Source: Membranipora membranacea
Taxonomy: Eukaryota > Bryozoa > Gymnolaemata > Cheilostomatida > Membraniporidae
Direction of reading: 5' to 3'
Length of the DNA stretch: 64,000 nucleotides
NCBI GenBank assembly: GCA_914767715.1
Contig: OU612065.1
Span: 34,906,001 to 34,970,000 of the forward strand
The notes beneath the pieces are model-generated. The model worked only from the letters and a program-made list of their open reading frames with translations, did not search any database and was not told where the DNA came from. Positions 43,267 to 56,500 of this stretch are shown piece by piece. Position 1 is the stretch's first letter. Each line of letters begins with the position of its first letter. A program made the translations under genes and the position numbers.

Positions 43267-43758
43267 ATGTGTCCTGAGTTAATGAAATCATTTACATAAA
43301 TGAACCAGAAGCCAGAACTGCAGCCACAGTCATTATGTATAGAAATTATCATCATAGTTTTCATGGTGAATTTTTACTTTAATATTGTCTCACATTCTAT
43401 CAATAAAATACTACAAGATCATGTTAAAACACCAATTATAAATATGTTTTCGGCTTGAAAAGTGATAAGTCAATTGGAATTTCTCCTGCTTCGTTGCTTC
43501 GCTTTTTCAGAACTGGATTACCATTAGAACAAGTTTTTTCCCTCTGTGGTGGCGGAGGGATATTGCAAAAGTCGGATATCTCTCTACCACCACAGACTTG
43601 TTTTACGCTACCATGTGATACAACAATTATTGGTATTTAAATTTTTATTGAGTGTAAACAGGTGTAAGTAATGCGATACGGCAATGTTGCAGATTGTCTA
43701 CTCTATTATCAGGGGAGACTATAAGCCAATGTTTTTGGGCTCTGATTGGCTGTTGGTT

Positions 43759-43894
43759 GGGAAAGAGCCAATGCCAGGTCAGATGGTACTTAAAGTACCT
43801 ATATATATGTTATGGTGAGGGTTAAATAATTCAGTTTCGCTTTCATCATATCTCAATAGGTGCTCTCTATGACCTGGCATTGGTTCTTTTTCCC
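43759..43894. repeat. Imperfect inverted repeat, about 23-bp arms
   Basis: GGGAAAGAGCCAATGCCAGG plus TCA (43759-43781) is repeated inverted at 43870-43894 with a small indel. The 136-bp unit also contains the palindrome GGTACTTAAAGTACC. It may be a small foldback element. No target duplication was identified. Confidence 0.5.
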
Positions 43895-45123
43895 GCCCGG
43901 AAGTGAATATTATAAGAGCAACATATTAGCTAGAGGCTTCTATCAAACTAGCCTGTCTTGGCAAAGCTGGTCAAAACTGGTTATTCTTCTTCAGGATACT
44001 CCGACACGCCTTTTGGGGAAAAGCATACGTTATAATCAAACATTCACCAAGGTTAGCAGGGTTATCTACTCTTGGCATAATGAGAAAACTTGATTAAGTA
44101 TACAAGAGCAAAACTTTATTTTGATAACATTTTTGATCGAGTTTAAGATCAATTTTAATTTTCAAATTCATCAAATAATCAAAATAAGAATTACTTTTAG
44201 TTATTACAATTATTTATAATTTGTGAAAAAGGAGAAATTCTTGTGATGAGTTTAGAGCATAGAGTTTCCCCACAATTACAAAGTTGGTTGACTTTTTATT
44301 TGGCAGATGAGTGACAGGTGCTCCCAGGAGAATACACAGGAATACAGGGTTTTAGTGAAGGCCCTGTGGACAACTGGTATTCAAAGTAAGAATTTACATT
44401 ATGCATGATCTTATCCAGAAATGTACAGTTGGGAAGGTCAAACAACGGCCATGAAAACCCCCAAATCATGATAAGTAATAGTTTGCCACAAAATGAGACT
44501 TCTAATTAATAGATATTTATATAGATAGATGTATATCATCATAGTGTAATAACAAATTATACTAGTTTATGCTGTCACTTACTAACAGGAAGTCACTCTT
44601 ACACCTACATTATCTACTTTCCACCACACTAGACTTCTGATCATCCTCAAATTCACTTAAATTCTTTTCTTTTAGACTGCATTGCATGTTGTTTTGAATG
44701 AGTCAGGCCACTGACTTAATTCAACTGTTACTTACTAGCTATGCTCAAACTCAACCCATAGCACTGAGGCTCATACAGGAATCCAGTCAAGTGCAAGAAA
44801 CTCTGTGCAAATGACATGCATGGGTATATATGGAGAGCATATCATTTAGTACTAGCCAGTTGCTGTGGTCTGGTCTTGCCAATTGCGTTCTCTTCTCACT
44901 TGCTGTAGTAGTGGCGGTTCTGATAGTTTATTTATATGTAACCACATATCCTTGGTCAAGATCCTAGCCCCAATGACTATATAGTCACATTTTGAGAACG
45001 TCGATTCATTAGTTTGCAACACCAACAGGGTCTGGCCATCCTTTGAAATCTACTAACATTCATTGATGCAAGAAGCTGCTGTAGCAGACTTCATAGCCTG
45101 ATCATGGTTGATTTTACACAAAC

Positions 45124-45150
45124 CAAGGAGTAACAGGGTGTTACTCCTTG
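45124..45150. repeat. Perfect 12-bp hairpin, 3-nt loop
   Basis: CAAGGAGTAACA, then GGG, then TGTTACTCCTTG. It shares its CAAGGAGT/ACTCCTTG outer arms with a hairpin at 34372-34394. Confidence 0.6.
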
Positions 45151-47591
45151 CACAAACTATCGGCTTGTTTTCTGATAGATAAGGTGATAGTTTGCAAGCA
45201 AACATGTAGTAGACTCTCATCTCATATCTTTTCACCAAGGTTCTATGACTGCATGCAATGAGTTACTGTCTGTATGTGTGTATTATCAGCAGCTGTGTCA
45301 TTGACTCGGACTCAAAATGAATTTCTGCCACTGGGTCTATTGCTTGCAAAGACTGGTCTCTAATTTCGCCATAGAGAATGTTAAGCTTGTCAGGGCTGCA
45401 ACAAAAACTATGGAAGGATTATTCACTGTCAAGGGCCAAACAATTTCTATGGTGAGATTATAGATCAGTCCCTGCAGCTCAATCCTCCAATAGGGGAACA
45501 TTTTAGGGAAGCGGGAGTACGCTACGCTCTCTTTGAGGGATTTAATAATGTTCTGGTTGCGATGACTGAGAGAGTAAGTGTGAGCTCATTCTAGCTTTTC
45601 TGCCTGAATAATATGCCTCACTGATGCAAACAAGGCGGCTTTATTGCTCCTTGACACTGATGGGAGCTTGTTTGTGGCAAGGTTGTCCAAAAGGCAGGAC
45701 TCAAGCTCTGTCTCAATGATAACCTATGCAGCCTAAACAAGCAAAATTAGTGAGGCAAATAAAACAGACTATATCGTTAGTGTTAACTCATCTGCATGCT
45801 CAAATACTTTTTTTGATGTGTGTAAAAAAAACATTAAATAGTCAGCTCATTTTGCCAACTAACACGAAGTGACCCTGGCTGATTGTATGGCATTGTATTT
45901 TTCTTACCAACTTTAAAATGAAATAATTCGGTTAAAAAGTAGCCTACATTTGAAACAACTAAGTCACCGGACTGGTTCTCCAAACATACACCAGTTTTGA
46001 CAGCCTAGTGCGTAGCTGCTGCATGTTGTGGCTTAGTGGTTAGCCCGAGTTCTTGTGCAAGTGCAGTTAATGAACTAGATACAACGGGATTACAAACTGC
46101 AGGGAGGTCATTGACACATAAGTGACATCAGACTAACAGGTGCCCTGAAAATACCTCATAGGACAATTACACACTGATTATGTACAAACCTGACATTAAT
46201 TGTATCTCTGTTTGTTTTTTGTAGAATTCTTCCAGTGATAAGCGAAACCACAGGATAATAAATATTTGGAAAATTAAAAGTACTCTAGGTTACATTTGCT
46301 CTCGTATCTAGTCTTGCTGCCTCAACGCAACTCATGAATTGAATGCAGCGCAAAAGAAACTACAATCTTAATTCTAGCACTGAGATAAATCGGCCATTAA
46401 TATCAATGTGACTGTTTGGAGATATATCAACACATTGACCTTTCATGCCAGATGGTAAGTGTTCAGTAGTCGAGACGAGTCGAGACGTTGTGTGCAGCGT
46501 GAAGATAACACTATATAGTAGTCCTAACGACTCTTAGTAAAGGGTAATGGTGCGTAAGGGATAGGGTAAGATATGCAGCTTTTCCCTCTCAATCACTACT
46601 TCTCGTAACTCGTGAGGTATTATTATCATATTTTAGGCCATGATTCGTAGCATAACTCTGTCCATAGTTGTTTCTGACACGGCCATTCCCTGGTATTCAA
46701 GGCACACCATATTTACACCATGATCAGATCAAGATACTACACTAAGTTCTTAAAATATTTTGAGAATGTCTTGAAAAGTATGTCATCTCAAGGTTCGATA
46801 GCCTCTTACCCTAGAAGTGTCTACTTATATGATGGGTTATGTACTGGCATGACTCACTCAGCAGGAATGACTGATTCAATGTCTGTGAAGGGTCATCTAA
46901 TTAATGGATGCCTTTTACGCATTCTTGAAGATACGTGTCAGCCCAAAATTCAATCTAAGACATCCACTCAATGTCTGAACTATCTTCTGTGTCTATAAGA
47001 AACTTCCCGAATTGAACTATTGAGTAGTCCAGGGTCTCCCGAACTAAGTGTACCGGTTCTTGACCTGCCAGTTAACTGGGTCGAACACGGTAATTTCGGC
47101 ACATTTATCAGATTAAATTGTAGCTTTCTATATCAAAATTGGACTGTTGGGGAAACTTGAAAGTCAATCATTTTCACATGGGCTACGTAACATATATGAT
47201 TATTATATTGATGGGCTTTCGTCATTTTCATATCAGCATTGTAATTGAGCGAGGATGCTGGAGGCATATCATATTCTATTAGAAACACAGCCTCGTAATT
47301 TCGATAACAACTACTGCAATATCATTGAACAGCCTACCCCTGATTATTGCAAAGCTTGAAAAGGAAATACAATCGAGAGGCAAATAGGGGTTATATTATT
47401 ATCCCATTCAAGTTTTTAGCTGCTGGTTAATGCCATTGCCAAGTCGGCAGCTAACACAAACTTATATGGCAGCATTGTAGTGAGATGATGTTGTAATTCT
47501 TACTTAATTTGAATCCAGGCGCCTGAAGTAATAGCATTAGGTTATTTCAATTCACAAGCCTGTAATAGCTTTTTGGTTATTTATTTTACAG

Positions 47592-50500
47592 TCAAACTCA
47601 AGAACGGGGAGACGTAAAGGGATGGTGAAAAAAGCAGTTGATGGGAGTTTTTCCGACAGTTCTAACAGTTTCATTCGGCAGGTATGTGTCCGGATTCGCA
47701 GGTGCCCCTTGTTTCCTATTTCCGGATCTGCTCCAATGAAAAATTTAATATCCATAGTTTGTTGAGTGGTGCGCTTCTGTTTGGAAAATTTGTATCAAGT
47801 AAGAGACACAAACACAACCTCACAATGGTGAACATTTTCAGTCAGCCAACTGGTCAAGTGAGTGAGAAAAGGTTCACACAGATAACCCTGTATCATCAAT
47901 TGGTGAAACCGATACTTGTCATCCTGTTGAATTATTCTGTTGAATTTCAATAATTTAGGGTTTTATACTTTATTGATGAGTATCTTAATGGGAGATGGCT
48001 GACTTAATTATGTAATATCATCACAGAGAGCAAACAATACACTCTGATATCAAATGTTCAGACAGTTGCTAACAATTATAAGTCTGCTACACTGAGCCTC
48101 CCAGTTAAGTGTCCACAGCACAATGATAGCTGCTTTGTGTCAAACTTGCAAACTCTAATGCACCCAAACCAGCAATAATTTGTTTGAGCAGTCTCATTAT
48201 TGACAACTTACACATCGTGACAGTGATAGGCTTATAATAAACTATTTGAGCCCAGAGACTATAAAGATAGAGAAGTGATGACTTCCATGAAATAGCTGAC
48301 TCTCCTAGACACAGTGATCTGGAGTCATAATGTCATTCTGGCTACAATTCTAGTGACAGCACTATGTAATATTTGGGCTGCTGGTATATGTTGAGGTCTT
48401 GAAACTTTGACTGGTCAGACTCTTAGTTGATGTCAATCGTCCCATCGTAGGCTGTTGCCTCTGTTATGTATCTGATCCTTCAAATTCACCATTGCATAAT
48501 CAGAGGCCGTGGAAAGTGGTAATCATAAACCTGAGTGGTCTTCCTTCGATTCACCAAAGATGACTTGACCGATAATTTTGGGAGACTATGTGACTCGTCA
48601 GCTTACCTAAGATTCTTAATAACATAACAATGGAAGCTTCAGGCGTGGTTCGACAGATTTGTCATGAAGAGGACATGAAACTAGACTTGTGGAAAGTGAA
48701 GGTAATGCTGTATTCTCTCGATTCTGTTTTGGTGATTTCCAGCCGTGCCTGTGTCCTTACCTTGGAAAGAATTTTCCGTTGATCAATTGTGATTATAAAT
48801 TTGGCTCGAGCCTAGTAAAGGAGGTTCAAGAAGAAGAAGGGAGTATTGATGGAGGAAGAGTGTAAGGATGATGAATGGATCACTCAGTTTGTGTTATATG
48901 ATGGGTGAGAATTGGCATCAAGGTAATGATTCGGATAGTGTGCAGAAACAAACAAGCAACCCTTCAAAATATAAGTCAAGTAGAGTTATGTAAAGCAACA
49001 TGAGGATATGGATGGCATCCTAGCCTATACTAAGATGGTTATAAGATACTAAATAATTGTCTATACTATGATTCTGCTCAGCGAGGATCATACATGGATA
49101 ACAGGCAGGTATTACGATGATTGTATTCCTATCTGACCAAAGTGATGGATGATCCATAAGCAATGATAGTGTAATATTATGCTGGTGCTGACACGCTATG
49201 TGGAAATTTTTGTAGAGTGAATCAGCATCATATCTGTCTGTTTGTATAAACCTAAATAGACTTCACCGGAAATTGGCTGCCCAACCGACTCTTGCGGCAT
49301 CAACATTGAAATTCCAAGAAGGGGATTATAGAGAAATGTTAATGAAGGGCTGTAAGTTATTTGGCGAGTTTATGCAGAGTGGACTTCTCAGCATATAAAC
49401 CGTTTTGCACTGTACCAGGTGTGCACTATATTATACCTACCTTTATACGAGGGCTCTAATCTACACAACGGATGTGAGGAGAGTTTTTCAATCCCTTCAA
49501 CATGCTGCCCAGGGGTGGTTATATAATAAGGCAAATAATATTCCTAATCATATCCATAAATATTGTTTAAACAACATTCAATCCTTGAGCAATCCTGTTC
49601 CATCAATGAACTAAGTAATTAGTCGTTGATAATAAAAAACACACCCTGTTTGTCTAAAAGATTTGCCTTGTAAGACGAGAAGAGATTTCTTAACCATTAG
49701 GTGTTAGCATTAGGATTAGTGGAATGCTCCCATGCTATATTATGTCCTATGATGGCTACTAGTGTTTAAAATGCATCAAACATTGCAGTGCCTGTCGGCC
49801 TAACGCAAAAAGCACAAATAGCCTACCCAAAGGGAAGAAAGCCCCTGCTGTTGTTTGACTGATCTCAAGTTGGAACAAAATAAGAGTGCATTGATTGATT
49901 GATGAAGCGTCAAAACAAGACTCAACAACTCAGACTCTCTTTTAACATTAAGTCAGCTCTGCCCTTGACCTGAGTTTGACTGTCTCGTTATAGTACCACA
50001 AGTATGTTTTGTACTCCAGGTGGCTCAGGATGAACTCAAAGTACGATTGTACACAGACAAGGTGTAGTGATAGTCTAATATTGAAGACAATGCTGTCTTA
50101 TTTATTGCTGGTTGTAGGCAGGATGTTGATAGTCCTAAGGTTTAAGATCCACATATTTCTTGGTACACAATGAATTCTTATTCTCCCAAATTGCAGCTCA
50201 TCGCGAGGTTATTGCCGTTTAACTCCACCGTATACTGATTTGGCTGATGCCTGCTTATAGGCTCTTTTATGCTGTAATTGTTTCCTTCAAGTCATGAAAA
50301 TGTTCTAAATATGATGTTCAGATACACATTTGGCATCCCACTTTGTGTTGGATGGCTGGTGTAGTCGTGCTCTGAAGGCATCAGTCTCTCCTCTGAGTCA
50401 GTAGCAGTTCAAGTGGATGTCAACTGGAAGCAGCAGCTGCTGACTGTTGAAGTAGACTACCAGCTGCCGTTTGAGCCAGGAGTGACAGTGACATTAGCTC

Positions 50501-53500
50501 TACTCTTTCTGAGACGGATGGTATTGTGTAGCTATGAGGAAATTTAAAATTAAAGGGATGGTGAACAGAGGATATAGTCCCGATGATCGCCTGGAGGAGA
50601 CTTACTCAGATGTACCTGAGACTTGTGAGGGAACCTATAGGCAGAGAAGGATTAGCTTGGAGGAGGAGGAGGAAGATGAGTTTCAGGCATGTTGCAGTAG
50701 GGCAGAATCACCCGAACTAGAGTTGTATGTACCCTGTGAAGATGCTATTACAGAAACATCACCAGAGCCATTCAGTTTACTGCCCAGCAACCCAGATAGT
50801 ATTCAGATCAACATCGGCTCCCTTCTGGTAACTCTGAAGTGTGCTCTTTTGCATGTTTCAGTGTTGATTCTGCTTAACAGTTTGGATGTTCGTAGCATTT
50901 CAGGCATTTTCATGGCTTGTGCTGGTATCTTGCCATACCTCCATGAACATGTGATATTGACTCTCAACCAGAATACTCTAAGAGTGAGCTGTCATTAGAA
51001 CAGTATTCGCTTTTCTCAAATATTTTATATCAGCTCACCAATTGGAATGTACCCAGCCTTTGGTGATTTGCCATTGAGCATTTTGGTGCTGGTACCTCCA
51101 AGAAATTCTGTAATGGAGAGGCATGGCAAGTTTGACATGCTTTCATTTATGAACTCCCCTGTTATACCGCTTTCATAATATCCATTTTCTTCTAAACTGG
51201 CTGATCAAATATTATTACTCTTGTTTTGCTCTTTAGGTGATACATGGATGTTTTTTTATAGTGTTGAGTGTGTCCAAATTACATTAGCCAGTGGTGACTG
51301 TGTGCCGTGGGATTTGTAAAAGTATTTCAAGATCAATTAGCTGGGTTTTAGTGACAAAATGTCACTCTATGATGTCCCAACTCAATCACCAGTGTGGAGG
51401 CTGACAAACATTTATTGTCTCATTGTTTTGTCTGGTCGCGACAGGGCTAGTCGGGGCATCCATGGATGTTGTAAATCGTTTGGCGCCGCCGGCTGTTGGT
51501 CGGTTTGTGCGGAGACTAGGTGCTACCCCTGACGATATACAAGGACAGCTCCATCCACCTGACAATGAATACTTTCAGCAAATCTACCATCATCAACATC
51601 CAGATGTTACAAACATCCACCCTCAGCAACCTAATCTTCTGGGCGGCATTAAAGACAGGCTGACCCCTGCTAGTGCGGCTTTGGGTCAGGTGTTTCGCAG
51701 ACTGAGCCACACAGAAGTTGATATAAGAACTACGCTGCCGCAGAATGAGTATCTACAACAGATACACGATGCCGCTATAGCTGAACAGAATCGCATGGAG
51801 GGAGGAGAAACAAACATTGGGAAAACTTTGGCGCCACCTCCACAAGCTTCTTTGAATATTGTAACTGGAATAAAAAGTAAAATTGGAACAGCTGTAAGAA
51901 GATTGAGCACATATGAAGATGATCCGAGCAACAAACTCTCAGCAAGGGAGGCATTCAAGTTTTTCCAGCTGGATGAAAATGCAGAAAAGTCTTCAAAATT
52001 GAGTGGAGGAGGGCGTCGTGCCTTTGCTATGGCTGTTGAAGGTCTAGGGGATGGCATCAATTCTAAGAAAAAAAAGAAAAACAAATGGAAAGATCTGATT
52101 GCAAAGAGCAAAGCCAAAAGCTTGAATACACAGGTCTGGATTTTGGTAGTCGACATTGGTTAGATAATGATAAACATCAGAGCAACAACAAAATACAAGG
52201 CTTAATATGTAGCCTACACATTAGAACAGTATACAGCTTCCAGAAAGGAGGGTTTTTTCATGGGAGTAAATAGCGAACCTTGTAACTTACATCAAACTGA
52301 CCAATTTTAATGTGTTTCAAACACAAATCAAGCTCTCGAATAAAACATATAACAGACACAACAATGCTTTCAAAGACAAAAAAGCTTGGTTAAAAAGCCA
52401 AATTGTTTAAACCATTTGAGATGCTTTGCTTTCACCTTTCCCACAAGCTATCATATACATAGCATACATCATAAATGATCATTGTGGTAGTTATTAATAA
52501 TATCAATGTTGCCGTTTCAGGAATCGGGAGAATCAAACTACAGCCATCATTCACGTCAATCTTCAGAACTCTCTTTAGATGAAGACCGGGAAGCTATTCG
52601 CAGAGAGAATGAAAGACAAGCCTTGGCTCAGCTTGAAAAGGCCCGGGTATGTATTCATGGGTTTACAAGACAAATGCCATAAGCAGGCGACAGCCTGTGA
52701 TCTATAACTAACAGTTTTTTTGGTTTTTTCAAGGGATTATTTTGTAAATTTCCTTGCTTATGCATAAAGGCAGGGATAACAACTTAGAGATTTTTTTAAA
52801 AAAAACAGTCATAGCTGGGGAATGTCTACAGGCTGAGTTTCTGTATTCCAAGGAAATGCTGAGCAGAGCTGGAAGTGTTTTACTTCCGATAAAACTGTAC
52901 ACTCCTAATGAAGCACTGACCCCAGCAGCGAGCGCCTTTACATGAGTGTTAACTTATCACGAGTGTTAACGGTACCGCGAGTGTTTACAGCTTTCTAAGC
53001 GCTGATCATTAGTCTGCAAAAGGCAGCAATAGGCAACGTTAAGTCAAAAAGCTTTTCTCGGCAACAGTAGCAATAATTAAGGCAATTGATTTTCTATCAA
53101 GCCTAATCTAATCATCTCATTTCAATACCCATTGCTGCCTGTGCTTGCTCGTAACATTTAGTGATGATCGAAAATTTCCAAAATGTCTGGCTCTGTTGAA
53201 ATTTCCTTAATTACCGTTTCACTAAATAACAATATTGCTGAGCATATAAACACTGGGTGGCCAAATAATATTATTTGAATCCGTTTTCTCCTGCGAGTTA
53301 AAATGAGAGATATATATTCTCTCCTTTGTTGTTCCTTTATTTTAATTTTGCTCTGAGCCGAGTATAATACACTGATGCCAAAATATCATTGTATGACTCT
53401 CAGAGGCCTCGGATTTTTCTTCTGCTTAGCGGTAATGAATTTCTAAATGGAAAGTTACCGACCTTGGGGTGAGTAAGGGTCGGTTTCAGCTCTAGCCTTA

Positions 53501-56500
53501 CGTAAATTCCTAGATGGTAACAACTTTCTCCATAGTGGTAGGGTACCATCATCTCAACATATTAGGGAAATTCTATCGTTAGTTTTAACAGGAAACTTCA
53601 TCCAAAATCCCTGGTTCTATGATTGGATAGAAACTCTATAGAGTTGTGTGCCCTTTCTTCATGTCCACTTGCTTTTATCATGGCTCTCGATTGAATTTTT
53701 TCATAAATTCACCTATTCAAAGTTGTCCTTGACAATTCCTCCAATGTCAAATGAAGCTCAAATTTAATACAGGAATGAAAATGTGATATCATAAGCATTG
53801 AGCCTATGTATTATACTCACTGGTGTCATTTTGTGTGCTTTATGAATCGTTTTAGACTAAGAATGTAGCATTCGCTGTGAGGACCAACGTAGCTTACGAT
53901 GGCTCACTCGATGATGACTCTCCGGTACACGGGTGTGCTGTTAGCTTCTCTGTGAAAGACTTTCTACACATTAAGGAGGTTTGTTCATGATTGCACTGCT
54001 TCTGTATCAGATACCCTTCACACAGGTAACATATACCACCTTTAAATGGCCAATGCGTACAACATTTCATAGGCATCAATTGTGAAAAATTGTGTAGTGA
54101 AATCCCACCAAACAATATTATAATGATCCGACCATTTTGATGGGGATAGCCATACACTACCAATAATTCCTACACTTGGGCCACTGAGCCTTTCATGGAG
54201 CAGTCTCGTCCAAAGTACGAAATTCAGCCTGAGTTTATTGCAGCCTCTGGAATTGAAGCTGCAAACATTTTGTTGTGGTGGTTAAGTTCTGATAACTTAA
54301 GTATTTAACCTTTCAAATAATTTTTAACTTGATCAACAAATTAAATGGTATCTACTCACTTACAGGCAAATAAACTTGTTTCATCCAGTTTTTTTATTTA
54401 TTATAATGTTTTCATTCATTTGGTCTTCCAAAAGTACAACATCTCCGCTTTTAACCAAGCCAGTATGATCACACTTTGCTTCGTGTTGTAAATTGCCGAC
54501 TCTGCCAACAATTAGGACTACTAATCGTATCAGGTCTTAATCTAGGACGCTGTTTGGCAGCGATATATACTTATAGAGCTGATGTTCTCAATAATGTTAA
54601 GAAGCTTTCAGTTTTCTGTTCTAGGTTAAGTTATTAATGAGTTTTAATGATTTGCTCCTTAATTCCTAATGTACTTACTAAGACATACATCACTGGTTAG
54701 CAACTTTAAAATCTTAGCCAAAAAACTTTCTGATATTATCATCTACCATGTGATGAAAAACATTTGGCGGCTTTCCCAAATTTTAGGTAATTTCTCACAG
54801 ATATACAATTTTGGCAAAATATGAACAATTTGAAACTGAACACGAGATTATGACTCTGGGAGGGGATATGACTATCAATAATTTCATCAAAAAATGATAA
54901 TGCACTGCTGTATAAATGACAACTGTTCTGTATTATTTGTTTCAACCTCACATTTGAGTAGTCAGTGACTTCACAGTGTATCTCTGATATATTTGTCACT
55001 GTTGAAATATGAAAAAAAAAATTCTGGTAGTTAGAAAAATAATGTTAATTCAAAATTGAAAGCAGTGTCTTTTGTTGTGAAATAGAAATTAATGCTTTTT
55101 GAATTCACCTTATATATTTTGTTATATCTTTGTTAGAAATTCAACAATGACTGGTGGATCGGGAGGCTTGTGAAGGAAGGTTGTGATGTGGGCTTCATAC
55201 CAAGTCCTTCTAAACTGGACACTATTAAAATGCAACAGTCGCTCAGCCAAGCCAGATCATCCTCAAAAGTGTAAGTCTGTCCCGGATACCTCTACAGTGG
55301 AACTTAACATGTATTGCAGCTTTCCTTTACGACAGAGTAAACTCAATCCTGACCAGTGATCGATTCTGACTAAATAGCCGGTCAATTCAAGTTTGGATTC
55401 TATTGCCAAAAGATTGCAATGGTGACAATTATAAACTGGTGTAAACTGTATTAACTGGTTGTATTCATTTGAAAACTTCCTCTGATTTTCACACTTACTC
55501 GGATATCTGCCTGACCCTGAGCCCTTCCGTATTTAGTGTTAATAACAAAACAGGTGAGAGAAAGGCATTATATATGCTATCAACACCATAAGCTAGACTA
55601 TTTGACATTGAGATGACTATGACTGATGTGATTTGTGCTGCAAAAATGTGAACTCGGTCCCTTGTTACAAAATTTCACACATCTGGAGATACATGAAGAT
55701 AATCGGCTAGGTTTTGTAATCATGTTATATTTGGCTTATTGTAATCATATTTTTGGAAACTTTCGGATATGGAAATGAATAAGACTAGCAACAACTGGCG
55801 TCAGGTGATATTTTTGTCAGTAAAAACATACAAGTTAAGAATTTGGTCGTGAAACAAAATAAGCATATTCACTACTGTCATGATGTTTTGTAGGAAAAAC
55901 AGCTCATCTTCAAATCTAGAGACATTTTTAAACAATTCTACAAAGTCAACTAACTCTCGAGGCTCCACACCCCCCACACCAGGTAACAGACACAATGATC
56001 ACGTGATATACTATTGTATGTATATCTCTGATCGTTGGAGAGTGAACTAATTCACTTAGCATGAGTACCATCAGAAGGAATTTGATGTGAAGACCCAAGT
56101 TAGATTTTACTAATTAGGGGTGGGTACATATGAGGTACTTGTACTAAATTGACTCTATAACAATCTGAGATACACATGATAATAGTGTCCCGATTTCAGT
56201 GAGGGTAACAGGCCCATTACTATCATGTGCTCGTCATTTTTACTAGTTCAAGATTATCCCCCTTGAGTACATTAACTGTGGCAGTTGAAGTTGTTTTTAG
56301 GGTGCACCATCATCAGTTCATAGTACCTTAGATAAAATTTGAGGGTTGTTGTTTTCCCATCAGTGATCTGTAGTTAATGCATGCTTTACGTCAAATATCT
56401 GATCTTAATCAAGTACTCATCTCCTAATCCACCATAATCCAGCATCACTTTCCGTTTTTTCGGCATATTATTGAAATAACTTTTCGAACCAATGATGACG

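Larger units (their letters stand above)
43267..47591. other. Intergenic region upstream of the calcium channel gene
   Basis: A 4.3-kb stretch with no confident gene. It holds imperfect inverted repeats (43550-43610; 43759-43894), a CAAGGAGT hairpin at 45124-45150, an A-box-like TGGCTTAGTGGTTAG near 46030 (possible SINE remnant), and an exon-like frame at 44307-44385 bounded by TTGGCAG and GTAAGA. The unidentified first exon for the 47592 exon should lie here or further upstream. The 92-codon frame at 46720 has no supporting features. Confidence 0.5.

Noticed and set aside
46443-46454. ATGCCAGATG followed by GTAAGT as the missing first exon for the exon at 47592
   Set aside because: It ends in phase 1, and joining it to 47592 runs into a stop codon after a few residues.
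46720-46998. 92-codon plus-strand open frame as a CACNB first exon
   Set aside because: No donor in phase 0 was found at a sensible end, and the peptide has no similarity to channel beta N-termini.
51686-52156. 156-codon minus-strand open frame
   Set aside because: It is antisense to the CACNB exon at 51462-52133, whose sense translation has internal repeats, a good donor and the right phase. The antisense frame has no supporting features.
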